Shown here piece by piece: positions 1 through 12,600 of a stretch of DNA of 64,000 bases; positions within the stretch are counted from its first letter, which is position 1; each line of letters starts with the position of its first letter. The notes beneath the pieces were generated by a model, which did no database searches, was not told where the DNA came from, and saw nothing but the letters and a program-made list of their open reading frames with translations. The stretch lies in the NCBI GenBank assembly GCA_964036195.1, contig OZ038450.1, forward strand, positions 33,373,197 through 33,437,196. The letters are read 5' to 3'. The translations under genes were made by a program, and so were the position numbers. Source of the DNA: Sphaerolaimus hirsutus (Eukaryota; Nematoda; Chromadorea; Monhysterida; Sphaerolaimidae).

Positions 1-561
1 CCGAATGATACCTCTTTTTCATTCGTAAAGCCTCTTTTTAATTAAAACGTAAAATTTTAAATTTGTGATTTTAAAATTTTTCTTTAATTTCTGGGGAGTG
101 TGCGGTTCCGCCTAATTTACCGTAACCGACATTTTTGTTTCACTTGAATGGTTTTTATTTCACTTAGAAATATTTGCCTTTTCTTGCCTGCTGTAAACAA
201 CGGGTGATAAAGTTAATGACATTCATAACATTTAATCTATGTTTTTATTAATCTTTATAATTCTTTATGTCAACCCGTTTTCTAACGACATGCGACAGGT
301 GCAAAACCTGATATTTGCTTTAAAGTAGACACAATAAGCAATTTGCTCGCGTTTGAAGGTTAAATCGCCCATATGTAAGGCCGTTCTTGCCTAAAGAACG
401 GCCCAGTCTACGACTACTGATTTCTGAATTAAATGATTACTTTGTTTGATAGAAATAAAATATAAACCAGAACAACTTGAATAAATATCTGAATAAAAGT
501 TAAGGTTTCCGCACTGTAGAACGCAGGAAAAATAACCCCAATAGTGTGAAACTTTACACAG
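1..561. other. intronic or upstream sequence, no exon seen
   Basis: AT-rich, no recognised repeat. The exon that must precede 562 was not found here; GACAG|GTGCAAAA near 297 is a donor-like site without a convincing frame before it. Confidence 0.35.
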
Positions 562-620
562 GCGACGGGGGCGCCACCTCGCGCACGGGGGGCGCAGGCA
601 ACCGCACCGCGCGCAGTCTG
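562..620 (+). CDS. exon (first one visible) of Arg/Pro-rich protein gene
   Basis: The acceptor TTTACACAG precedes 562 and the donor CTG|GTGCCA follows 620. The exon enters in phase 1 (two bases complete a codon) and leaves in phase 0, encoding DGGATSRTGGAGNRTARSL. It is GC-rich against an AT-rich background, as is the next exon. Confidence 0.6.
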
Positions 621-3600
621 GTGCCAATCCCAAGCCCTGTAAAGTGTAAAGCAAAGTGTCAAATGTAAAGTAAAATGCAAAGTAAACTGTCAATTGTCAT
701 GCAAAGTTCAGTAATAAAATCTTTTCTTTTTGTTTTAATTGACACTTTACTTTGCATTTGACACTTTACTTTACACTTTACAGGGCTTGGGACTGCCCCC
801 AGGCGCACATTCCACCCGAAGAGCGCGTGTTCAGAGCCGGCCCGCCCCCCTGCAGCACGGCGCTGCCCTTCAAGAGGGAGCGCACCATGGGTTTGGGCGG
901 GCCGCAGCCGCAGGTCAACCAACCGCCCCCCAACAAGTATACTTATGATCCGTTCGTTTTCCAGGGGATTTTTTATTGATTTTCTAGATGCATGAATGAA
1001 TGTTAACATATTTTGATAAATGTGATGAATCTAATAATTTCACTTTCACATGAGATATCATAGATGTTTATGCATTTTTGCTTTCAGTGTTAAGTGTGCA
1101 TTTTGTAAACTACCTTGGTAAGTGGTTTCAATTATCATTGCGCTTTGCCATTGGCACCATGCCAAAAAAAAGTCATGACACTTCCAGCATCCGCTGGGCT
1201 GGTGCAATATCTTCAAGTTTATAACAAATCTGATCTGAAGCATCACAAAACAAACATGAATCCGTTTGCTCAAGAGTAGCCTAAAATTTTGGTCCTCGAA
1301 ATTGCTTCATCATATTCATTCGTCATATTTTACACTTATTTAAAGTTTTTGCCCACCAAGAGCAACTAGAAATACCTCAGAAATCATTCTTCGTTTATGT
1401 GTCAATTTTCGGCGCAGTTATGGCGACCCGCCGCCCAAAACTGGACGCACAACTGCGCGCCGCAGGAGAAATTCCATGCCAAATGACGGAAGGAGGACAA
1501 ATCGTAATCAGAATCAAAATCCTGTGAGGGATTTTAGAGTTTTTCTTAAAATTTGAAGCCTTGGGACCCTGGGTTTGGTAATGTCTTCTGGGGACAGTTC
1601 CAGACCCTGTAAGATGTCAAATATTTATCATCAAGGTGGTCAAAGTGATTGAAAATGTGAACTTTCATTGCCAGTCGTGTTTCAGACACTTTGCACGCTT
1701 TTGGGGACTTTCATTGCCAGTCGTGTTTCAGACACTTTGCACGCTTTTGGGGACTTTCATTGCCAGTCGTGTTTCAGACACTTTGCACGCATTTGGGGAC
1801 TTTCATTCCAAAAGTGCATACCTATATCCACAATTTTCAATTTTTCAAAATTGCATTTGAAAGTTTGGCGATGGCCCGGACCTAACTTTGCAGTGCTGCA
1901 CTTTTCAGATACCGTATTTCCTCGAAATACCCCCCCCCCCCCGAAATACACCCCCTCAAAATAGGCACTATGAATTTGTGGTCTGGGAAATGCATAACAG
2001 ATGTTCAAAACACTTACTGTGTTACGTTAGAACATTGTTTATACCATCTACATCCTTATATAAGGCTGTAAAAACTTATAAATGGTGGTTATTGTTGCAT
2101 TTTGCATTTTTCTCTCAAAATTTTCACTCTGAAAAAATAAACCCCTGGGGGGTAACTCGAGGAAATATGGTAGATCGGACATTCCTCTACAATTTTTGTA
2201 TCCACAAATTTTGTTGGCTGACAAATATTTAGGGAGTTATGTGAAATTTTGAAAATCACCCAAAATTGGGAACAAATCTGAACATTTGTAATTGAAAGTT
2301 AAATATCTTCTTGATGGTGCATCGAAAGATGCATGCATGATGGAGTGTCAAAAAGTACATTTACCTGAATTTTCAGATCTGTATATATACATGATCAGAC
2401 TGAAAAGTCCTGGACAGTGCTCGCCATTCACGCTAGGGGTTAGCTACAGTCATAAAACTTTAACATGTTAATATATCAGATGTTTTTAGTTTTCACCCAA
2501 AATTTCACCCCTCTAGCTCCACTCACTGCGGAACTGTGGGGGTTACAATTTCAGTCAATTTCTGATGTACACATGGTGCTCTAGCTCAATGCTGCTTTAA
2601 GTTGTGATTGTGAAACTTTGCCTAGTGTAAGCCACCAGTGTTGGCAATCTGCCAGCACTAAACAACATTAGCTATAATATTATAAGCCTAGTCCATTTTG
2701 CAATTACTGTCACTACTCTCACTACCAAATTCATCATTCTGCCTCTACGGTTGGTCAATACAGGTTAATACAGGATGTATTCTGCGTGCACACCAGAGTT
2801 GTTCAAATACCGGTATTTTTGGAAAACGTAAATGTAAACGTAAATACCTTTTCCAAAATGAAAGTATAAATACTAAAACGTAAGGTATTTTTAAAATACC
2901 TGGGAAAACGTAAAATAAAACGTAAACGTAAAAAAAATTTTTTACCATATTCCATCTAATACAAGGGTGTCCTTCCATGTTTCACCAATGTTGGAGACGC
3001 CATCTGTTGGAAGCTGCCCTTCTATTTTTTCGCCAATTTTTCAGTCAATTTTTCACGTTCTGTCAACGTTTTCCCAAGTGTTATGCCACAAAAAATTGTT
3101 AATTTTAGTATGATGATTCATAGAGTTATTTCAACATTTGATCTTCAAATAGCACAAAATCAATCGATGAAAGCAACTAAAAAACAGTGTCAGGTGACTT
3201 CTTTATTACTGATTTCTTTATATAACAATTCGAGTTTGGGAAGTAATACATAATACTCTGCATTGCAGGTGGGGTCGAACTATAGAATGATTTGAATATT
3301 GAATATACCTACCTATTTTGAAAATACGGCGTCGGTGGAGGAAAAGTGCGGAAATTTTTAAAATTGTCAGAAATTTATGGTGGAAGTTGCATTTTGCTGA
3401 AATTTTTTTGGTCTTACAACGTTTTTTACGTTTTCTCTGGTACCCGGGTATTTTGGGCAGGAAAACGTAACAAAACGTAACAGTATTTTATGAAAACGTG
3501 AATGTAAATGTAAGTATAAATACCCGAATAACCGGGTATTTTGGGTAAACGTAAATACGTTTTTGCAACTCTGCTGCACACTGCTGTTGAACACAGGTAA

Positions 3601-6600
3601 TGTGTCCACTACAGATTAGTAATGTAACACAAATGAAATTTAATTGACATAATTATTTACTGCACATTTCAAAACAACAATCAAATCACTGCAATACAAC
3701 ATGATCTCAGACGATCACCAAAAACATCCATCACAGTTCCCACATTTCTTGCACATCACCCTGATCTGCATATTAATTTTAACTTAATGGCAATGATGTT
3801 GATGTAAGTGTTGAATACTATCAGCACATTGCCAAACACACTGGCTTACACTAGCCAAAGTTCTATGATCACAACTTAAAGCAGCGTTGAGCTAAAGCAC
3901 CATGTGTAAATACATCAGTACAAAATGACCGAAATTGTAACCCCAACAGTTCCACAGTGGGTGGAGCTAGAGGGGTGAAATTTCGGGTGAAAACTCAAAA
4001 CACCTGATATGTTTACATGTGAAATTTTATGACTGTAGCTTACCCCTAGCGCGCACTGTCCAGGGACTTAGCAGCCCGACCATGTACAACCATATTTAAT
4101 TATAGTGCAAAATAGCTTCGGAAATTTACGTGTGCACTTTTGGAAATAAAACTTTTTTGCACTTGTGCACTTTTGAAATGAAACTCCAGCAGTATGAGAT
4201 GGACTTGTGCATTTTCGATGTGAAAATTGTGATTTTTCTGAACATCGGTACCACTGTATCACGGGAACGAGATGGACTATAACCTTAATTATTTTCTAAA
4301 ATGTGAAAACTATGCGTGGAAGTCAAATCCACGCTTAACTCGATTTTTGTAGATTTGGCGCTTGTGAACTTTTGAAATGAAAATCCCTATTTGTCCTTTA
4401 TCAGGGTTTTGTGGTGGCCCCCAACAGGACCATATTTACGTAATTATAAAAGGTCTTGCAGAACTTGCAACTAATTTGTCAATCCAGTCAATCTGTCTAA
4501 TCAAATTTGCGCCCAGGATCAAGCTGAATTCGATATGAACGGGCGGAGAATAAGACCTCCCGGCGAACAGGACAACAACAACGAAGGCAGTGGCACGAGA
4601 AGGGGAGGCAATAGGGATGCACAAAGACCACGGAGGAACAGTGCTGATGGGCGAGATGGGTACAGGTGCGCTTCCGGGGGACTATTCAAAAGTGCTCAAG
4701 TCAGACAGACATTTCATTACAATATTTTACTATTGGCACGTAACTATTGGCACGTATTTTACCATTATGCCCTCTGAAAAGTACATTTACTTGTGCAAAT
4801 GTATTGGCACTTTATTTTTTACATCACAAAGCAAGAATATTTATGGTGGAATTTTTCACCGTGCAGTCATAATTTTCCATATGCAAAGCTATTCAAATCC
4901 ACTTAGCAATATCAAATGTCATATACATATTTCAATTTCACATTTATTACAGATCCCCAGAACGGAAACCTACTGATCGCAATCGATATCCAGATGATAG
5001 AAATCGGTACCCAGATGATAGAAATCGGTATCCGGATGATAAAACTCGGTATCCAGATGATAGAAATCGGTATCCAGATGATAAAAATCGGTATCCAGAT
5101 GACAGAAAACGGTATCCAGATGACACAAAGAAAAACAGGAATAATGATAATTATCCTGAAGAAACCAGGTGTCAATTCCACAAGTAAACAAGTGACAGGT
5201 AAACATGTTTATGTGGTTTTAAAGCTACCGTATTTCCTCGAAATACCCCCCCTTGAATTAACCCCCCCCCCCTCAAAATACCCCCTCGAAATACCCCCAG
5301 GGGTTTTTGAGCTGGGGAAAAAATAACCCACCCCCTCGAAATACCCCCGTCTGTAATGATGTACATCATGTATGCAATGTACATGATTTACTTTATGCAT
5401 CATAATAACTACACATAGACTAGTATGTGTAGCCATGTACGTCTAGGTAAACAGCGTTCGGATCAGGTCCGGCAGTCAGTTTCTGACCTGACTGCTGGCG
5501 CTATAACTCCCGCTGTGGGGTGAATTAAGAGATGAAATTTGGGTGGGACGTAGCCGACATTCTCCCCCTACTATACTCCAACGCAGGGGCGACGGCGACC
5601 CCCCTAAGTGTGGGTCGCCCTATACGCGCAAAAAAATTTACAGAATTTCGATGTCCGCGTCAAGTCCGGCACCCAGTGGTTTTTCATCACTTCGGGTGCC
5701 ATCACTCTAGAAACGCGGACAGGACAAAGCTGAAACTGGGGGGATATAGCCGACACCCCTCCCCTTACTGTACACTAAATGGCGGGCGCTGGCGACCCAC
5801 CAAAGGTGTCGCTTGCGGGTATAACGCATTTTTAATAAATGTGCTGTCTGCATCAGGTCCAGCACCCTATAATTTTTTTCAAAAATGCTCAATGCAGTCA
5901 TGTAATGCAGTTTCATAATTCTACAGACCCATATGATACTGTACAATGCAGTGAGCTTACCTGTTAAGCGAAATTTTAGCAATGCCCCTACAGTTGCATC
6001 CTCAAAATTCACTTAAAATATATTTTTTTGTTAGACACTTTAAAAGTTGGTTTAGGATGCCCTCTAGGTAAGGGTTTAAGGTATAAAATTGCATAAAAAA
6101 CTTTACCCCAAAAATGCCCCACTAAGGAATTTTAATGGGGGTGACTGTTCTGACATCACCTATGACATCATCACAGTACAAATTTGTATGGTGATGATGT
6201 CATAAGTGACTTCATCACATTCACCCCCATTAAAATTCCTTAGTGGGGCATTTTGGGGTAAGGTTTTTTATGCAATTTTATACCTTCAACCCTTCCCTAG
6301 AGGGCATCCTAAACCAACTTTTCAAGTGTCTAATAAAAAATATATTTAAAGTGAATTTGGCTCGGTGAAACGCAAGTTGGTCCTGGGCCTGATGCGTACA
6401 CTGTATCTGTAAAAAAACAGCGTGGTATACGCAGTGAGCGACACTTTTGGTGAGTCGATGGTGCCACAGGATGTTGACTATAACCCCCCAAAATTTCAGC
6501 TATCTCGTGTTCGCGTTTCTGGAGTGATGGCACCCGAAGTGATGAAAAACCACTGGGTGCCGGACTTGACGCGGCCAGCGAAAATCTGTAAAAAAATTTG

Positions 6601-9600
6601 CGCGTATACGGCGACCCACACTTAGGGGGGTCGCCGTCGCCCCTGCGTTGGAGTATAGTAGGGGGGGAATGTCGGCTACGTCCCACCCAAATTTCATCTC
6701 TTAATTACCCCCACAGCGGGAGTTATGGCGACAGCAGTCCGGTCAGAAACTGACTGCCGGACCTGATCCGAACGCTGTTTATATGTCCTAATAATTGTCG
6801 TTTAGTCACGTTTATTGCTAGTTATGGGTACGTAAAAACCCATTCTCTACTACCATAGTTTACGAAAATTTCCGGCGAAATAATAACCCCCCCTCGAATA
6901 AGCTCCCCCCTCAAAATACCCCCCTCCCTCAAAATTTCCACTCTGAAAAAATAAACTCCCTTTGGGTATTTCGAGGAAATACGGTATGAGTAAATAGTAT
7001 TTAGGTCAAGTGTCAAGTAAACTCATATTGAGCTACTAAAGATACTTCTGACTTGCAAGCTCACTTGACTTATACTCGGATGACATTTCGCCGTACATTT
7101 TTCCGGAGGAACCACTCCATCATGACGTGATCACTTTCGTCTCCACCATCATCTCTCGCCATCAAGTCGTGTTCATGACGTCATCACTTTGCCGTCATCA
7201 CGCCTTCCATAAGTTCTCGGCTGGCCGTCTGCCAGCTCAAGACATAACTCCTATCTGTTTGTAGAGTATCGTGTCTGTCGAGTATACCTGACATGTCCTC
7301 ACTTGAAGTTGTTTACCATTTACCACTTATCTTGTCCCTTGTCACTTGTCACTTGCGGAATTGGCCCCAGGAGGAAACGGAATGAAGATGAGAACAAAGG
7401 TGTGTACCAAAAAAGGCCGGAAAGTGACCAGAAAAGGTATGATGAAAAGCATCAGCCATACAGCAACAAGGAACAAAGACCTCGCACATATTATTATGAT
7501 GATTATAATGATTCGGATCCAAACAGGTAGGCCATTTCATTATTTACATACCTCATTTGAGGCTTCTAGTTCCGATTGTCGGTATCTCCATCATTTTAGG
7601 TTTTTCCAAAATCGCATTTGAAACTTCAACGTTTTTCACGGCAATTTTCAAAGGAGAACCCTTGCCCAAAACTTTTTGAAAAGCTTTTCAGCTTTACATT
7701 TTCCATATTTTCGACCCTGCGGCCGACGAATACCGTATTACCTCGAATTACCCCCCCCCCTTGAATTAACCCCCCCCCTTGAAATACCACCCCTAAATTT
7801 CGGCTGAGGAAATAATAACCCCCTGAAGATTGTTCGATTTTTCTACGTCTGCGTATGGGGAATTTCCGATAATTTCTGGCGAAATAAAAGAGCCCACCCT
7901 CGAATAAACCCCCCCTCGAATTATCCCCCCTCAAATTTTGCTGGCGAAATAATAAACCCCCTGGGGGTATTTCGAGGTAATACGGTAGTGTTGTACGCAC
8001 GGGGCGTACAAAGTCGAGTTTCCGAGCGAGAAGACCAGCCCCGAGGACTCTGACTGAGCAAAAGGTGTCAGATCCTCAAAATGAGTGGCTGGCGACCGAG
8101 GAGAGTGGAACGTTCGTGTGTGGTGTGCGATTTAGTTTTCATACAACCGTCGCCCTGCGACACGGTTCCCAAATATTAAATATCCATTTCATGTGCGGAC
8201 TGGGGCAAGGAAATGGAGAGGAAAAAGGGGAAATGAAAACGTTCAACTGCCGAAAACGTGGCAGCCGCGCGGCCTTTTATACGCCGGCTCACGCAGCGCC
8301 CTTAATCTAATCCATGCGCCGCCATGACAGCGCAACGAACAGCCGCCTTAACTCGGCTGCGCGCTGCGCTGCCGCGGCGGCGCACGCGCAATAATCGGAC
8401 GCAGTACCGGCGGCGACACCCCCCCCCATGCTCGGGGCAGGGGTGCCAACAGAGCAAACTGAAAAAAAAACCGTAAAAAAACTGTCTCACCCGTAACGAC
8501 ATCAGTCAATTCCTGAGAAAACGAAAAAAATAAAAATCACCCGCTTTTTAAGTAAATATTGTGAAAAACTCCTATTCAATCGCAAATTGTGAATAAATAA
8601 AGCTTAGGCACAAATGTAAATACATTTTACAAATGGAAAATCCAACTAATCGTTTTTTAGAAAACTCATTTTACAAAAATAAAACCACTTTTCGAAAAAA
8701 AAATTTTTTGAAAAACCTCGCTGAACACAAAAAAATCACTTCCGCCCGCCCAAACTTTGCAAAAAAAAACCTGGCCTGATCTTCTAATGTGCCTTCTTGT
8801 TGCTGCCCTGCAGCCACGACCGCAGATCGGTGGTCACAACGCGGCGGCGCGGTGGGGTGCCGCCGGGGCTGGCGCCGAGCGGGGTGGGGGGGCGTGGGGT
8901 CTTTGTGCGGCTGGTGCTCGGCTGTGGTTTGAGGGGGGAAATTTGGGGGGGAAGACGCATAAACAGGAAATACGGCGTCAGTCCGGTGCGTCTCACCTGA
9001 GGGGGGGTTTGCGGCAGTAGATCGTCGTCGCAGTCGCTCAGGATGGGGCTGTGTTCGTGGTTCGGCGGCGGGAGCGTCTGCGCCGCGCGGTTGACGGTCG
9101 GGCGGGGCGCCGCTGTCTGCACCGCGCGGTTGCGCGTCGGCGGCGTGCGCGTCTTCTTGATCTGCTCGGCCATCTTCGCGCTGCTCTTGCGTATGGCCGC
9201 CGCGTCTTTCTGCGCCGCTTCCAAGCGTGCCACCGTCGCTCGCAGCGCTTCTTCGTTCTTCGCCAGCTCGTGTCGCGCCGCGTCGCGCTCGCCTCGGACA
9301 CGCCCCTCGGCGTCGAGGCTCCAGCGCAGCATGTCTGACGCTTCCTGGGGGTAGACGGTGAGTCGGTCGATGGCCGACTTGAGCAGTTGGTTCGCGCTGC
9401 GCAGTTCGGCGAGCTCGAACCGACCTGCGCCGGGGGTATTTCGGGGCATTTACGTGGCATGCGACCGGGAAAAATTCCCTCGGAACCCCTTCCCGCTTAC
9501 CATCACTAGTTGCTGGGGCCGAGGTCGGGGCCGGGTGGGGTTTGCGCGTCGCCGCCGCGCGCGGCGTGGTATCTGCAGCGCAAAAATTTTTCGTCACGCC

Positions 9601-12600
9601 GCTGTTCCAGAAAGTACGTGAAATAATTGGCTCACGTATGTCAATGCCGGATTCCGCGGCCGCAGCCATGCGGTCGGCTTTGGAACCAGCGCCCGCCGCT
9701 GTCGCCATGCCGCTGCTCGCGCGTGATTCTGCGTGACAGTCGCGCCATGACTTTTGGCCGTCTGCCAACTCGACCAAAACACGCTGGGTTTCAAAACCCA
9801 AAAAGGTTGGCGAACCGGTAGCCTCACCTTCTGACTGTGTGGCTGGCTGCACTCTGATCGCATTCAACGGGATCGGCGTGTGGCCGCCAGCGGGGCGGGT
9901 CGGCCCGTTTGCCTTCGCCACGGTGTGCACGAGCGCCGCCTGTTGCGTCTCGTGCGGCTCGGCCAGTGGTGCCTGCGTCAACGGGGTTGGGATTGGGGTA
10001 GGTTTTGGTGCCGGTTCCGGTGCAGTTTCGCTCGAGTGTCTCACGGAACTGACCCAGTTCGTGTGCGCTCGCTTCGGGCTCGGCGCCGGTGCCAGCGGGC
10101 TTGCCGGACGTTGTCGCGCTCGGCTGCGGTTCTGTGCCCCGGCGGGTTGACGCCCGCGGCCGCGGCCGCGGCGGCGGTTGTCGCCGTACTGCTCCGCGCT
10201 GTCGTTTCTGGACGCCATTTTGCTGCAGTTGATGGATTGGGTGTGGGGGGCGGGGATTGTTTTTTCGCTATTTTTCTTTTTTATTTCAATTTCATTTGCA
10301 ATCGTGAGTGTATTCACGGGGGCTCTTTGGATATATTCCCCTGTATCCACGAGGGCGATTGATTTATCCATTCCCACAACTTCGTATGGGCCGGTGCGTA
10401 GGGGGCGTATTTTCTGCTCAACAGCCATGCCCCATCGTGTCTCCATATACACTGTGTCTCCTACTCGTATTTCATTCCCCGCTTTTTTGTCGTGCGCTCG
10501 TTTATATCGTTCTTGCGCGCTTTTCAATTGCATTTTTGCTTGTTGCCATAATGTTTGTAGGTGCCCTGGCTGCTCTGCCCCTTTGGGTACTTTCGTCGCC
10601 AGGGACCTTAGCGTCTTTTGTAGTCTGGTATTGGCGCTGGGGGGGGTTTTGTCTTCGCTGTCGGTTGTTCCGTGCGGGTCGCCGCTCGTTCCTGCTAGCA
10701 GAGGTGGCATGTACCCGAATAACAGCTCGAATGGGGCGTGGGCAACGTCGCGATTGTACGCTACGTTCATGCGCAATGCGATTTCTGGCAGTGCCTCTGG
10801 CCAATTGCGTGAATTTGCGTTATTCTGCGCCCATTGACGAGTCAATTGTTCTACGCTGCGGATAGCTCGCTCTGCTAATCCGTTGGATTGGGAATGATAT
10901 GGGGTCGTTGTCCGCAACTTTATTCCCCATTTGTGTGCTAATTGTGCCACGTCTTTGTTGACGAATTCTGTGCCATTGTCGGTGATCAATTCTGTCGGTG
11001 GACCAAATCGGTGGATGACGTATTTCTCCAGCGCCGCTGTCACTGCGGTTCCAGTCAATTGTCGTAGTGGTGCGAGGGCTACTGCTCGTGTCAGATAGTC
11101 CACTGCGACTAGCAGGTGCTTATGGCCCTTGAATTCTGGCATGGGGGTCGTGTCTGCGGCAATTTTTTGCCATGGTCGGGTGCCTGGGTCGACGGGGAAT
11201 AATGGGCTGAAACCTTTCCGCTGGCCGTCTTTGGACACTTTGCAAATATGGCATTTTTTGACAAATTCTGCTGCGTCTTGCCGCATTCGTGGCCATGCTG
11301 CTACCCTGCCTATTTGTTGTGTGGTTCGTTCTGCACCTCCGTGGGCGCCCAAATTTCCCGCATGAGCTCTTTGTAATAGTCCTTCCCGCATGTGTGTGGG
11401 TGCCCATGGTTGGAACCCTTGTGGTCCTCTGTACTGGATCACATTATCTATCACTCTGTATTGGGCTTGTCCCATCGTGCCTTCCGAGAGCTTCTGTTTG
11501 ATTTTGTTGCCTTCTGGGTCTTTGATTTGTTCTTGTTGCCAGCTGATTTGGGCCTGTGTGCAACGAGCCATGTGGGGGCATAATTTGTCTAACGGGAGTC
11601 TGATGATTTCGCTGGCTCGTTGGAATGCCATTGTATCTGGGTCATCGATGGGATTTCGGCTCAGTGCGTCTGCGATGACATTTTGTTCGCCAGGGCAGTA
11701 TTCGATTGTTAGGTCTTTCAATGATAATCGCATCGCCCATCGGTGTGTCCACCGCTCGATTTTTCCATGCGCTGGTTTGATGAGTGCATTCACTAGCGCT
11801 TTATGGTCGGTTCGCAGGATGACTTTTTGTCCATCGATATAGTCGTCCAGTCGGTCCAGTGCCCATGTGCAGGCTAGCGCCTCTTTCTCGATGGTGGACC
11901 AGTTTTTGTGGGATGTGGGAAGTTTTTTGGATACGAACGAAACGGGTCGTAAGCGATTTGGGTCGGTTGCGCTTTTCTGCATTAACACTGCGCCCAGTCC
12001 CAGGTCACATGCGTCTGTGTACAAGTAATACTCTTTTGTGCGGTCTGGGTGCGCTAGGACTGGCGCCGAACTCAGCTTCAGTTTGAGCACTTCATACGCG
12101 TTTCTCGCGTCTGCCGTCCATTCCGCATGTGGGGGAATTGGGTCGTTGCCATTCACCCTGTACTTTCCTTTGGCCATTTCGTTTAGCGGTGCCGCTAATC
12201 GGTGGAAACCGGGGATGTGCTGGCTGAAATAACCTGCTTTTCCCAGGAAAGTTTTTATGTCTTGTTTTGTGGTGGGGGTGGGCATTTCGAGGATTGCCGC
12301 GATGTTGCTCCTTTTTGGGGCGATGCCATTCTTGCTCAGCTCGAATCCGAGGAACTTGACTTGTGCACAAAAGAAATGGCATTTTTCTGGTTTCAGTCGT
12401 ATTCCCGCCCATTTGAGCCTGTTGAAAAGTTGCACCAAGTGCTGCAAATGCTCTTCCGGGCTATTGCTGGCCACCAGACAGTCATCGATGTAGGCGAAAA
12501 ATGCTGGGCGTTCGGGCTCCTGGTTCAATCCTGTCAGCACGCAGTCCATGAGCCTCTGGAAACTCGCCCCGGCATTTTTTAATCCCAGGGGCATTCGCGT

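Larger units (their letters stand above)
5169..7370 (+). mobile_element. Intron bounded by family-2 inverted-repeat ends, with nested insertions
   Basis: The intron starts GTGTCAATTCCACAAGTAAA and ends CACTTGCGGAATTGGCCCCAG. The ends are inverted repeats of each other (CAATTCC.CAAGT). Junction 8-mers AACCAGGT and CCCCAGGA share CCAGG. The inside has been expanded to 2.2 kb by a CCGTATT-type element (5226-6986), itself split by a 1.3 kb palindromic element. Confidence 0.55.

Noticed and set aside
937..979. Reading exon 803-936 on to a stop at 977-979 as a terminal exon
   Set aside because: The tail reads plausibly, but cutting at GTATAC gives the exact phase needed by the next exon; kept only as an alternative.
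8065..8310. 81-aa ORF repeated at 16055-16298
   Set aside because: It lies in the LTRs on the strand opposite to the element and simply reflects LTR duplication.
9038..9460. Second minus-strand ORF starting at 9460 (140 aa, Arg-rich)
   Set aside because: A third frame over ORF3 exon 2; composition is that of an out-of-frame reading, while the coiled-coil frame has regular heptads.
10178..10837. Long plus-strand ORFs across the retrotransposon (for example 219 aa and others of 100-227 aa)
   Set aside because: They are antisense shadows of the Gag-Pol frame in GC-rich DNA and carry no recognisable domain.
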